Shown here in pieces: positions 34,934 to 45,511 of a stretch of 64,000 bases of DNA (its first letter is position 1; each line of letters starts with the position of its first letter). The notes beneath the pieces are model-generated. The model had not been told where the DNA came from and made no database searches. It worked only from the letters and a program-made list of their open reading frames with translations. The translations under genes and the position numbers were made by a program. Source of the stretch: Candidatus Absconditabacterales bacterium (GTDB lineage: Bacteria > Patescibacteriota > Gracilibacteria > Absconditabacterales > Absconditicoccaceae). The DNA lies in the NCBI GenBank assembly GCA_025057375.1, contig JANWWO010000001.1, positions 1 to 64,000 of the forward strand, read 5' to 3'.

Positions 34934-34935
34934 AA

Positions 34936-36405
34936 TTAACCTATCCGCTTTCATTCATCTTTTCGGCATGGATCAAAGACTGTACTCAAACTTATAAAGG
35001 CATGAAAAACATGTTTCTCACATGAAAACCAGGAAATGGCAAAATATATCTTCTCAATCAATCCACCAATCGAGTCAAAGAAGATTAAAATCCTCTTGCT
35101 CTAATAGCGTCCACAGGTATTGTGCATCCAGGCACATCTAACGATACAATACACGATCGATCATGATTAGATATCAAAGAAAAAATTACCGATGACGATC
35201 TTAATGATTTGATAACGAAACCATCGCTTATTCAAAACATCACAAAAGCAAAAGTTTTTATCATCAATCAATATCAATACTAAGTTTGACAAATTTTGAC
35301 AATATAGACAATATGTACTAGTCTATCAAAAAAGATAAAAAAGATGTTAGATCGTTGCACATGATTCTAGTCGATGTTTTTCACCTACCTTCTGTCTTTG
35401 ATGTCATCCTGTCTCTGATGTCATATTACCCCGATTACTAAACATCCTCACTGTGCATGCGAAACTCATGCATGATGATCTGGCAATTTTACTATTTGCT
35501 ATCTAAACCAACAACAAAAAAAATGATCCACCATTTCACCATACTCAACGAAATACGATTACGTATTGTTTCTTCTACTACAACTAAAATGTTCAATCAT
35601 ATAACACCAAAAATCATACCAAATAACTGCACCAATCCTTTTACTCATAATACCAATGTTGATTATCTCAATACTCAAGATCTCGATGCGATTGATGAAC
35701 CAATACAATCATTTACTGCCACACCTGAAAGAGAGAAATTTGCCTACAACATAATACTCAAAAGAATTATCAATCAGACTTCTATCCTTCTCAAAGTCTG
35801 AGAGAGAAATATGTATATCAAAAATAATCACACCGCATGACATAACAATAGCATCACAGAAATAGAAATCTCGTTTGATCACGATACAAACAATGCCACC
35901 ATCCAACAAGACAATGAGATAACAAATAAAATTGAACAAAGGTATGAACGAGAGAAAATTATAATGATCTCATAGGACTCGTGAGTCATATTACACTCAA
36001 ACTGACACAAACAATCACTATACATAATATCAAAGGAATAAGAATTGATACGGCCTGCTGTGATTTGACCAATCTCTTGAATTAAAATTAAAATATAACA
36101 AACATATGTTCCCCTTTCCCGTCTCAAAAGTTCTTGACGGTCTCTATCTTTTAGAACAAAACCACTCATCGATCAAAGCACACTCCACTATTTTCGAATA
36201 TAACAAACTTTTTTTGAAACAATCATGAGAAAATACAGCAAAACTATTGCTTCTTAATGACAAAAGTAGACAAATATTGACAGACACATATCTAAAAATA
36301 CTGAAAATCGATCTGAAAAACCACACAGCATCAAAACTTGTCTTCTGACTATTATGAAAAAACGAAAACAAAAACTTATGTTATGTCCCAAAAAAATATT
36401 TCTAA
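34936..36405 (+). pseudogene. Decayed Pif1-type helicase
   Basis: Pieces of a Pif1/RecD-like helicase appear in order but in changing frames. The N-terminal part reads GMKNMFLTGKPGNGKIYLLNQ (Walker A, with the final Ser/Thr replaced by Ile) and ALIASTGIVHPGTSNDTIH. The last of these lies behind an in-frame TAA at 35086. A third piece reads LSKPTTKKMIHHFTILNEIRLRIVSS, then VDYLNTQDLDAI and LLKVGERNMYIKNNHTAG. The end reads LKLTQTITIHNIKGIRIDTA (Pif1's LxxAxAITIHKSQG) and TYVPLSRLK, and a further shift leads into VLDGLYLLEQN. At least one TAA, one TAG (35973) and one frameshift interrupt it; TAA and TAG remain stops in code 25. The Walker B DE is also gone (VFIINQYQY). It lies between folA and the HIT gene. 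Confidence 0.8.
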
Positions 36406-36470
36406 CGAAATTAATAGCTTGATTGAATTAAAATAAAACGCACTGTCAACACAAACATTAAGCAATGATC

Positions 36471-36498
36471 TTGTATTTTGGGAAAAAAAACGTATTAT
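36471..36498 (+). promoter_or_regulatory. Sigma-70-like promoter of the HIT gene
   Basis: TTGTAT (36471-36476), 16 nt, TATTAT (36493-36498), 40 bp before the ATG at 36539. A TATAAT also lies at 36510. Confidence 0.4.
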
Positions 36499-36538
36499 GA
36501 AGTCCTGAGTATAATTTGTTTTATCATAATTCATCCAC

Positions 36539-36970
36539 ATGATCATTTCCAGAGAAGAATATGAAAAAATCAAATGAAACAAAAGCATGTTTGGGAAAGA
36601 TGACTGTCCTTTTTGCACCACAGATCTAAGTAATGTTACCCTTCGAAAAGGAAAATATCGAGCCATTATCATTAATATTTGATCTTACACCGGTACATCA
36701 GAACACATCATGGCAATTCCCAAAGCACACAAGATATTAATGACCGATTTGGATACAAACGAAATTATGGAACTTCCCCTTGTATTTCAAGCCGTCAAAC
36801 ACATTATGAATGAGAAAGAATATTTTTCTTTTACAAGAGAAACCGTACACAATTCTGGAAGAAGTGTAGAACATCTTCACATTCACTATTGTCCAGGACA
36901 ATTACAAGGAGAATACCTTCGTCATATGCTTATGAAGCAATGATTCCCTATTGTTCAACATCTGAACTAA
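36539..36970 (+). CDS. HIT family nucleotide-binding protein
   Basis: 143 residues. CPFC near residue 24 and the histidine-triad motif VEHLHIHYCPG fit the HIT fold. IIINIGSYTGTSEHIMAIPKAHK is the usual strand-and-loop before the triad. HIT proteins cleave phosphoramidates or phosphoanhydrides of nucleosides such as AMP-lysine or Ap4A. A weak promoter lies upstream. It stands directly after the decayed helicase. Confidence 0.88.
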
Positions 36971-37005
36971 TTATTCTTTTTATCTTTCTTATCATTAATA
37001 AAATA

Positions 37006-38997
37006 ATGAAAGAAACCCTTCTGACGTTACTTCTTGTTCTCATTATCGATGTTGTATGAGCTCAAAATGTCATTATGAGAGATGATTTTGTACTTGATTT
37101 AGATAGTGGAGCTATCATCCCAAGAGCAGAGTGGGATGCAAAACAATCATCAAGTTGAACAAATATCATAACACAAACAGGAACTACACAACCAACTACG
37201 ACACAAAATACAGCAACAACCCAAAGCATAGAAATCACACACGCTCAAACAACGGGATTAATACAATCATGAAATAATTCTATCACTAGAACTGTCCAAA
37301 CTAGCGAAACAATACAGACCATCCAAAGCACAAACCAAACAGGAACCACACAGTCAACAACTGGATTGATACAATCATCACAATCTCTACAAACAACCAT
37401 ACCAAACATGCAAACGGGAACAAGACCTCTCTTTACTCCTGATCCCAATCGTAGCGAACTAGACAATGCAATCGCATGGATGTACAGCAATGATCTGACC
37501 AAATTTCCAACCAAAGAATCATTTATGCCAGACAATATCATCACCAGAGAACAAATGGCAAAAATGATTTCTCAAGCATATACTGTATTATGATATCCAG
37601 AAAAAAGAGGGAGTAATCCATGTCAATTTGGAGATTTTGACACAGCAGACCCAACGCTACAGCCATTTATTACGCAAAGCTGCCAAAGAGATATCATTGG
37701 GTGATGGTGAGGAAATTTTCATCCTTTTGTCACCTTAACAAGAGCGCAAGCAATCGCGATGATTATAAGAATATTTGAAGGACAAAAATCCGATGAGTCA
37801 TGAGACCCTCGATATCGTAATTATATCGTTAAAGCACAAGCAATGTGACTTACCACACAAGATCACACTGCAAATTTTGATGTCCCTATACCTAGATGAG
37901 ATGTGGCAATTCTTCTCTATCGTTTCAAACAAGCATCAGAAAACACCCTCGCAAGAGATGCCTTAGTTCAAAGACTCAGAACAATTTCTGTACCTGGCAA
38001 CCAAAAAATCGATGCACTGCGTCTGTCTGATAATATTGGACTCCTCACACAAAACGTTGGAATCGGGAATGATCCAGAATTGAGAGAGGCAACATTTCGA
38101 ATGTTCCAACAATGACTCACGACCTATGCACAAGCGGAAGAATTTAGAGCATTTGATCAACTCCAAAGACAAGAGGCAGCAAGGTTTCTCGGTCAATTTC
38201 ATCAACAATTTTTATTGTCATGATGATTGGATACTGTACCAAACTCCCCACAGTGTAGATTTTCTGATCTTGCTGCTGCGAGAGAAGAATTGAGATCGTT
38301 TATTATCTATTCTTGTAATGTGTGAATTTTGAGAGGACAACAATGATTTTTTTCACCAACTCATTCAATGACCAAAGCAGAATTTCTTGCTGCCATGATT
38401 CGTATGCTTGGAGACGCCTTCCCAGAACCAACAATAAGAGCATGACAAGTATGGCGAGAACCATACTTTGAAATATGATTGCAGCTATGACTTGTGAATC
38501 CTATGGATAGGGTAGCATTTGTGAGAAACTACCCAATCACAAGATATGAAGTTGCTGTCATCTTGTATAGATTTCGTATCAAATATAGAATGCTAACCAA
38601 TCTAAATGCAGGCATACTCGAAAATCAACTCCTTGCTCTTGTCGATGAAAATCCCATCACTGTTAATGGTCGTAGAGAAGCCAAAGTCTATATCACGACG
38701 ACCAAACTCGCTGACCAAAATTTTACGGTCTGATTTATTGATCTCATGGACAAAAGATATAAAATCACAAGAGAAAAAGTGGATAGATTTTTTCATAATA
38801 ATTTTGTCTGGTATGGTACAATTATCGACCTAGATACTGACCAACCAATTGGAACAGCAAGTTTTGTGGTCTCCAATAATATCGTCGTCGAAGGAAATAT
38901 AAGACCTCATGGAAATCAAGCAACCTATTATATGATCCGTAGAGCAGAAGGAACGAATGCGTTCTACCTCATGACCGAGTTTACTGACAATCAATAG
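37006..38997 (+). CDS. SLH (S-layer homology) domain protein
   Basis: 663 residues with a signal peptide (MKETLLTLLLVLIIDVVGAQ). After a Thr/Gln-rich linker (residues 40-140) come at least five SLH-like blocks. Examples are ELDNAIAWMYSNDL...NIITREQMAKMISQAY, CQRDIIGW...TLTRAQAIAMIIRIFEG, KAQAMGLTT...PIPRGDVAILLYRFKQ, SCNVGILRG...SMTKAEFLAAMIRMLG, and LQLGLVNP...PITRYEVAVILYRF. SLH domains bind peptidoglycan-linked polymers, so the protein should be held at the cell wall. The C-terminal part has no known domain. It precedes the amidase gene by 55 bp on the same strand. Confidence 0.88.
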
Positions 38998-39052
38998 TCA
39001 TCTGGAGCACGATACAGGTCAGATTCTCTTTTTATCTTTATCGTTATGACCA

Positions 39053-41047
39053 ATGGTTCGTTATCTTGTTGGAATCATCACCATTTTTTTGTGGTCATAT
39101 ACTTTTGCATCAACCATCAATCAAACGTGGGATCTTCCATGAATCACGCTCATAACTCGTGCAGAATGGTGAGCCGATGAACGTTCAAGACTCAGATCAC
39201 ATGCCATTTTTCAAGGTATTATTCGTGCATATGAAGAACGTGAACGTCAACATGCACTCCTAAGACAGACCAATTTTGATGCATGGCTACAAGAAGAGCA
39301 AAAACGTCATGAAGCAAGAAAACGCGAAGATGATAGAAATGCATGGTTACTTCAAAGCTTTAGTGAAAAATTTTCTATCAACAATCGTATTAACAATATC
39401 TTCTGAGAGCCTCTCCGATGGCCCCAAACCTACCATTTCAATAAAACAGAAATCATCATTCATCATACAGCTTGAGAAGTTCCCACAGACCAATCAATTA
39501 CAGATGAAATAGCAGAAATCCAAAGAATTTATCGCTTTCATACACATTCTCGCGCACGATGAGATATTGGATATAACTTTATTATCGGACCAAGTGGAAG
39601 AATTTATGAAGGAAGAGCATGAGGACCAGGTGTCATTTGAGCTCATGCACAATATAATAACACAACAAGTATCGGCATATCGTTGATGGGAAATTTTGAG
39701 GTTCAATCTGTTCCTCAAGCACAATATGATGCATTAGTTCAACTAACGACAGCCCTTGCTCGTTACTACAATATCAATCCCAACGATCAAACAACATATT
39801 TCAAAGCAATAAATAATGCCCCTTTTATCCAACAAAATCGCCATTTTCGTATTGCATGACATCGTGATGCGTGATGGACATCATGCCCAGGGAAATTTTT
39901 GTACGAAAAACTTCCTACACTAAGATCACAAGTTTTAGCAAATCTGGCGGGCCTAGGAGAACCAAGCTGATCAACACATCCCTTACAATGAACGATCAAC
40001 CCACTGACCCTATCGCTCAAACAAAAAAGAGAATTACTCCAAAAAACTGTTCGCCATGTCACACAACAACAGCCACTGACACCGTCAACAGCTCAAATCC
40101 AAAGAAACTCAACAGCACCGCTCATTACATCCCTCCCTGATCTCATAAAAAAACCAGTCTCCGTTCTCCTTCTGGAAGCAAGTACCAGTCTTAATAATAC
40201 ACGGAATATTTCCTGTTCTTCATGCACACTCACGATTAATCAATCCACACTCCCCGCGCCTCGTTCATTCACCATCAGATATAATCCTCAACGTCAACGT
40301 TTTCTCATTAGTCAATGATCAAGACAAAGAGAAATATCATCGCTGACGATTACGACAAATACACAAAAAGAACGCATCATTATAAGTAACTATGGGAGAA
40401 CATCATTCCAATGAATTCCGCGACATTCCTTTTGGGGCTCAATGACTTTTACTATAGGACAACTCCCATCAAACCAACCATCTGGTCAACAGCCTCTCGT
40501 CATCAATACTCTAGATCTTGATCGTTATCTCCTTGGTATTGTAGAAGCAAATGATCAACATGGCTTTGAGTACAATAAGATTATGGCAATCCTAGCCAGA
40601 TCTTATATGCTATATTATCTTGATGATCGCAATCGTCATCCATCCATCCCGGCTAATGCTCCTTACAACGCCATCGATGATCCTGATTATTTCCAGAAAT
40701 TTGTTTGAGCCGGTGTTGTTGATACACTAAAACTTCGACCAAGAGCAGTAGCAGATACCCAATATACAATCATGCACATCAACAATCGTATTGTTCTTTT
40801 CCCCTACTTCTCGTGCACCCCATGATTTACACTGCCCGCATCGTTCAAATGGTGATGGACCGATGCACCGTATCTCAAAATGGTTCTTGATCCAGCACCA
40901 TGTAACGAATTTGTCTGACATGGAGTGTGACTATCATGACAAGGAGCTCGTGCATTATTGAGAATGGGAGTAAACTATCGTGATGTCCTCAGATACTTTT
41001 ATCATGGTGTCCAATTTACTACAACAAATCTCGCAATGAGTCAATAA
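39053..41047 (+). CDS. N-acetylmuramoyl-L-alanine amidase fused to SpoIID/LytB domain
   Basis: 664 residues. A signal peptide (residues 1-21) is followed by a helical, charged region. An Amidase_2/PGRP domain (about residues 130-290) then shows the zinc ligands IIIHHTAG, and GHRDAGWTSCPGK with the final His and Cys, plus GYNFIIGPSGRIYEGR. A SpoIID/LytB domain follows (about residues 480-660): LDRYLLGIVEANDQHGFEYNKIMAILARSY and HGVGLSGQGARALLRMG. Fusing a peptide-stem amidase to SpoIID-type glycan processing gives one protein that can open the wall at two bonds. It is exported. The neighbouring M23, SLH and VanW genes support a wall-remodelling role. Confidence 0.9.
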
Positions 41048-41082
41048 TCCTGACTCGTTTTTGTATTGTCCCCCAAACAGTC

Positions 41083-41835
41083 ATGTTTATCCAATGCAAC
41101 TCACACGGTCGCAGAGCCCATCTCTTTTTACCAAAAACTGAAACAATTACCTGAGTCGTCCTCCATGCACCAGATATGCTTTGATATCCCAAATCATCAG
41201 AACTATACTCATTCTACCATGATCAATGATATGCCGTCCTCAGACCTATGCGATCTGGATCAGGAGAAAGCGAGGGTGTCTTCTCGACTCAGCAATGTTT
41301 CACCGACCTACGCGACCGATATAACTATATCCAACAGTGAAATTACAAAACCCTTATCAATCCTGATGGAAGCTTTGAAACAATCACACTCCCACCCACC
41401 GAAACCATCCTCATAGGAACAAGTTTTGGTGAATGGATAGTAGGACTCATGGCATATCATTCACACTTTTCTGCAATCTTAACTATCCATATCCTCTCCC
41501 CCATGCGATCACCGCACAGATACACGAACAACAAGCCACGAATCCAGCAAGCCCATATCCATCGCCACATTCTCACCCACGCCTTCCCCCGCTCACGAAC
41601 AGTCGATCCAAGTTTTTGGGATGAAATACTTGGAAATGTCATCTATGAACCAGAACCACACATATGACAAAAAAAATCACTGACCGTCATTCATGGTCGT
41701 GATGATGACGTGTGTCCACTCTCAATGGGCGAACGATGTGCTCGTGATCTAAATGCTCGTTTAGTAGTGGTGAATGGCTGACATACGAGCAACATGGATA
41801 GAAAGCAGGTTTATGAGGCATTGAGCATAAAATAA
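41083..41835 (+). CDS. Alpha/beta hydrolase
   Basis: 250 residues. The nucleophile elbow is GTSFGE, the acid is in VIHGRDDDVCP, and the base is in GGHTSNMD, a full Ser-Asp-His set. HDQGYAVLRPMRSGSGES (UGA Gly) matches the strand before the oxyanion hole. Substrate unknown; an esterase or thioesterase is possible. The sequence upstream of ATG 41083 is in frame back to a stop only a few codons earlier. Confidence 0.8.
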
Positions 41836-42693
41836 AAGACATATGCACAAAAGTCTCCCTATAGAGAAACACAAAACACTATTTCTATCGTTTATCTCCC
41901 AGTAAAACTTCCAAAACAAACATGAGCTATGGACAGAAATAATAAAACTCATCACCTTTTGCAAAAAACAACTAATCCCCCAATCTATCTCAATGAACCA
42001 GACTACAAAACTATAATGATATGTATTACAATCTCAATTGATCCAACATACAACAGATGTCTTGACGATACTCAGGGGAAAACAACTAACTGACTTTTGG
42101 AATAATGACCTGAACTGCTAATGCGATAATGCATTCGAATATAAGTAAGTAAACGACAACACGAAGTATGTGAAACAACAAACAATACAGAGCACTTTAT
42201 AGATACAAATAGAGTAGATACAAAGAAAACGATTTATACAGCGTTTGATCACTGTCGTTTGATGAATGAATACGTATCAGTTGCTGCTTTTTTTTATAGT
42301 TTGATGCCAACATCGTACATCTGACAGACATTGAATTAGCAAAAATGCTCAATACCTACTTTTGATGGACAACCATAATTAAGGAAAACATCTACACAAA
42401 GGAACAGAAACATTTACAAACAATCAACAAGAACAACACCACATCACACAAACCAACGTTTTGTGAATCCAACGTTGAGCATACAATAAACAAAACGCAT
42501 AGATACCAGCCACAAAGGAAAATCAAAACGTGAAATGGTCTCCCCACACCTCCACTCCCAGCCAGTGAGGTTTTTTTCTTGCAAAAATAAATAAAAATCA
42601 TATACTGACGACACGTTATCATCAACATCACCCCATGTCCAGATCCATTGGCATACACTGAAATAATTCTTTGTTACGTTGTAAATACATACC
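41836..42693 (+). other. Gene-poor region with short open frames, probably decayed
   Basis: About 860 bp with no clear gene. Short fragments such as TISIVYLPVKLPKQTGAMDRNNKTHH (frame at 41876-42090) look translated but stop at TAA codons and do not join to a family I recognise. It ends in a good terminator hairpin (42548-42577), so something is transcribed here on the plus strand: a small RNA or the remains of a gene. Confidence 0.5.
42548..42577 (+). terminator. Rho-independent terminator in gene-poor region
   Basis: ACCT-C-CACT pairs with AGTG-AGGT (one bulged C, 7-nt loop), followed by T-rich sequence. Confidence 0.65.
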
Positions 42694-43182
42694 ATGATAA
42701 CTTACAAAATGCCATCCATGTCAAACTCACCAGCATACGTATCTATAAACGAATACTGCACAAAAATCTTACGTATCTACTCGACACCAAAAATTGCTTA
42801 CCTCAATGAAATCAAAAAATACATGTCTACAAAATATACAAACCACCACACTCCAATCTATACTGGCAAAAATATAATCCGTGAATGGCTAGTTCAGATA
42901 ACTCCCCCATCTAATGAAAATCTAGCAATACATCTTGTTAATATTTTACATTTTTCATCACTATCTGATGAACGCTATCGCCATCATCGCAAACTTTGTC
43001 CATGAAGATATAGAAGCTGTCTGCACCGCTCACGATTTTGCTCATATCCAAAGAGTCGTCCGCAATGCACAAAAAATCATCCAATGAGAAAACAATCCAC
43101 AATCTGCACCCATCAACGAATTGGTAACAATTGCATCCTGCCTACCTACATGAATACTTTGATGAAAAATTTTGGAGTGTAG
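42694..43182 (+). CDS. Uncertain open frame overlapping the HD gene
   Basis: Read through UGA at 43003 this frame is open from 42694 to a TAG at 43180-43182 (162 codons). Its end overlaps the start of the HD gene (42968) in another frame. The part before 42968 (STPKIAYLNEIKKYMSTKYTNHHTPIY...) has normal composition, and I cannot assign it. It is either a small gene whose C-terminus is disrupted, or remnant sequence in this decaying stretch. Confidence 0.35.
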
Positions 43183-43634
43183 ATCAGATAGAAGAAAGAT
43201 CTGCAAAATTACAAGAACTTCTCACTAACAACAGTATTTCTCAAACAGATCAAGATCACATTATCTTCATCATCAAACATGTCTGATATGGAAAAAGTCT
43301 GGAAAGATGAACAGATTTTCCATACACACCCGAATTTCAGATCGTAGAAGATGCTGACAGATTGGATGCTATTGGAGCAATTGGTATTGCAAGAACTTTT
43401 GCATATTGAGGGAAAAAATGAAGACCCTTGTATGATCCAGACATCGCAGTAAGAAATCTACATAATGACAAACAATATAGAAAAGAAAAAAACACCTCTC
43501 TCAATCATTTCTACGAAAAACTGCTCTTACTCAAAGATCTCATGCATACCCAAACGGGAAAAATACTCGCACAACCAAGGCACGAGTATATGCAGCAGTT
43601 TGTCACACAATTTTTGAACGAATGGAATGAATAA
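42968..43634 (+). pseudogene. HD-domain phosphohydrolase with a frameshift
   Basis: The N-terminal part in frame 2 (NFVHEDIEAVCTAHDFAHIQRVVRNAQKII) is a typical HD-family start (HDxxHxxRVxxxA). In frame 3 from about 43145 the reading continues AYLHEYFDEKFWSVDQIEERSAKLQELLTNNSISQTDQDHIIFIIKHVGYGKS, then [24 protein letters not shown] to a TAA. Joining them needs a +1 shift near 43138-43147, right before the HD motif; that motif itself now reads LHE in place of LHD. It may be a true pseudogene, or an assembly error at one base. Intact members are nucleotide or nucleoside phosphohydrolases of the YedJ type. Confidence 0.75.
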
Positions 43635-43781
43635 TCTTACATCAAAGACAATCTTCTCAATCCTCGGACATCGTCATCAATCTCATGGATCGTTCAACGT
43701 CATAGTTCAAAATCAACGTCAAAAGATTATTTTCTCAGTCAGTTTCCTATTCACCAAAAAATCATTTATTTCACACAGTTG

Positions 43782-45014
43782 ATGACATACATAGCCAAAT
43801 TTTGACACTATATCGACAACACTCTCAAAGCTATTGCTCGCTTTCTGATTACATTCTATCAAAAAACACTCTCTCCTGATACTGGTCTGTTGTCTCTCTT
43901 TTTTCGCCATCGTATCTGTGCTCATCATCCTAGTTGTAGCAATTATTGACTCTTATGTTTCAAAGATTTTACTTTTCTCAAAGCAATAATCATGACAATA
44001 GAAAGAATAACACGCTGTGGCCCAGCAAACACCATATCATATGATCCTCATCGCTTTCGTGTTGCATTTGCTTCATCTGCACCAATTGGTATTCCATTTT
44101 TAGATGCAATTGCAAATCATGAACGTTGCGAACTAATATGTGTAGTCACAATGCCTGACGCACCACAAGGTAGATGAATGACTATCAAACCAAATATTAT
44201 TGCTAGCCATGCAACACAATATATCGATTCCAAACATATCCTGAAACCATCAAAAATCGATCCTGACAAATCATCTGAATGATCAAACTTTGCACAAACA
44301 TTAAAAAACTATGAAATAGATTATCTTATCGTTATTGCTTATGGAAAAATTATTCCTCAAAGCATTCTTGATATACCTAAAATTCTTTCTATTAATGTTC
44401 ATGGATCAATCCTCCCACATTATCGTGGCGCTTCTCCTATCCAACAAGCACTTTTGGATTGATGCAATGAAACAGGAATCACTATTATGAAAATGGAAGC
44501 AGGTCTTGATACCTGACCAATAATGAAAATAAAAAACATCAAACTTACCCCTGTCACGACAGCATTGGATTTGATCAATGAGATGACCAAACATGGACCA
44601 CAGCTACTTATTGATGCAATGATTGAATATCCACGTGGCCATTGTCCTCTCAAAGAACAGGATCATACACAAGCCACATATACTACCAAAATATCCAAAA
44701 AAGAAGGCATTATCAATCCTTTTGCGGACACAATCCAAACAATAATCAGAAAACACAATGCCTACTATCTTTGGCCTAAAATTCGTTTTGAGTATAAAAA
44801 CATATGGCATACGATCGAGACAATAGTTTTTGATGATGAGCTAAGAAACAACAAAAATCATCCTTGATGGCACAATATACTGATAGACCAAAAATGTCGA
44901 AGTTTGTCTTCTTATATCAAACACATCATCATTAAACCAGAAAACAAAAAAGGAATGGCGCGAACAGAATGGACACAATGGATAGAGAGACAATAAAACA
45001 CACACATACAATAG
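43782..45014 (+). CDS. fmt: YidD-Fmt fusion: membrane insertion factor plus methionyl-tRNA formyltransferase
   Basis: 410 residues. Residues about 15-85 are a YidD domain: [27 protein letters not shown], and [15 protein letters not shown] (the family's RCxPxxxGGxDPV end). Directly after, with no stop, [18 protein letters not shown] begins Fmt. It continues with [56 protein letters not shown] (SLLPxYRGAxPI catalytic loop) and [15 protein letters not shown]. Fmt formylates initiator Met-tRNA. The C-terminus is displaced at about 44940: one base less would give [20 protein letters not shown] and a TAA, the expected Fmt end. In the present frame it reads [12 protein letters not shown] and stops at the TAG at 45012. 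Fusion and terminal shift are read directly from the sequence. Confidence 0.8.
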
Positions 45015-45217
45015 CATTGTGTACATATTACACATATTATACACAATCCTCAATACAACAATATTCTCATGTCCTTGGGCTAAAAGGCAAAACAAAGAAA
45101 AACAATTAACGTCATAAACCGCATCGGGAAGATGCTCTTGTCCCATGGAATTACACTTTTTATTGATACAACTTTATGACCAATCCATCAATTGTCATTT
45201 TTTTGGAAACACAAAAA

Positions 45218-45291
45218 TGGGCCTAGTTGGACTTGAACCAACGACCAATCGGTTATGAGCCGACTGCTCTAACCAACTGAGCTATAGGCCC
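45218..45291 (-). tRNA. tRNA-Ile(CAU), likely lysidine-modified (tRNA-Ile2)
   Basis: Cloverleaf on the minus strand: acceptor GGGCCTA/TAGGCCC, D arm with AGCTCAGTTGGTTAGAGC, anticodon loop CTCATAA (CAU), and T arm GGTTCAAGTCC. The anticodon CAU could be Met, but the TTGGTCGTTGG variable and T-arm sequence is that of bacterial tRNA-Ile(CAU), whose C34 is changed to lysidine by TilS so that it reads AUA. The 3' CCA is not encoded. Confidence 0.9.
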
Positions 45292-45327
45292 ATCACACAA
45301 ACAAAATACAATGCATGAAGTATTCTG

Positions 45328-45355
45328 TGTATATATTTTTTTTCTTTTTTTGCAA
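45328..45355 (-). promoter_or_regulatory. Promoter of the tRNA gene
   Basis: Read on the minus strand: TTGCAA (plus 45350-45355), 16 nt of A-rich spacer, TATACA (plus 45328-45333), about 36 bp before the tRNA 5' end. Confidence 0.55.
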
Positions 45356-45447
45356 GATAAAATTACGACACAAACAATGCTCTATCGCAGTCAGTGATAT
45401 TTTTAACAAAAATGCAAGACGAAATAACCCAAAAACAATAAAAAAAC

Positions 45448-45477
45448 TTGCTTTTCGTATGAGAATACCCATATACT
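45448..45477 (+). promoter_or_regulatory. Possible promoter of the 4,880-residue gene
   Basis: TTGCTT (45448-45453), 18 nt, TATACT (45472-45477), 34 bp before the ATG at 45512. Confidence 0.45.
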
Positions 45478-45511
45478 AGAGAGGTAATATTTTTGTCTTA
45501 ATTAGTACTGT

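Noticed and set aside
34936-36405. Several small real genes in place of a pseudogene
   Set aside because: The pieces match successive parts of one Pif1-type helicase in order, across frame changes and TAA/TAG stops.
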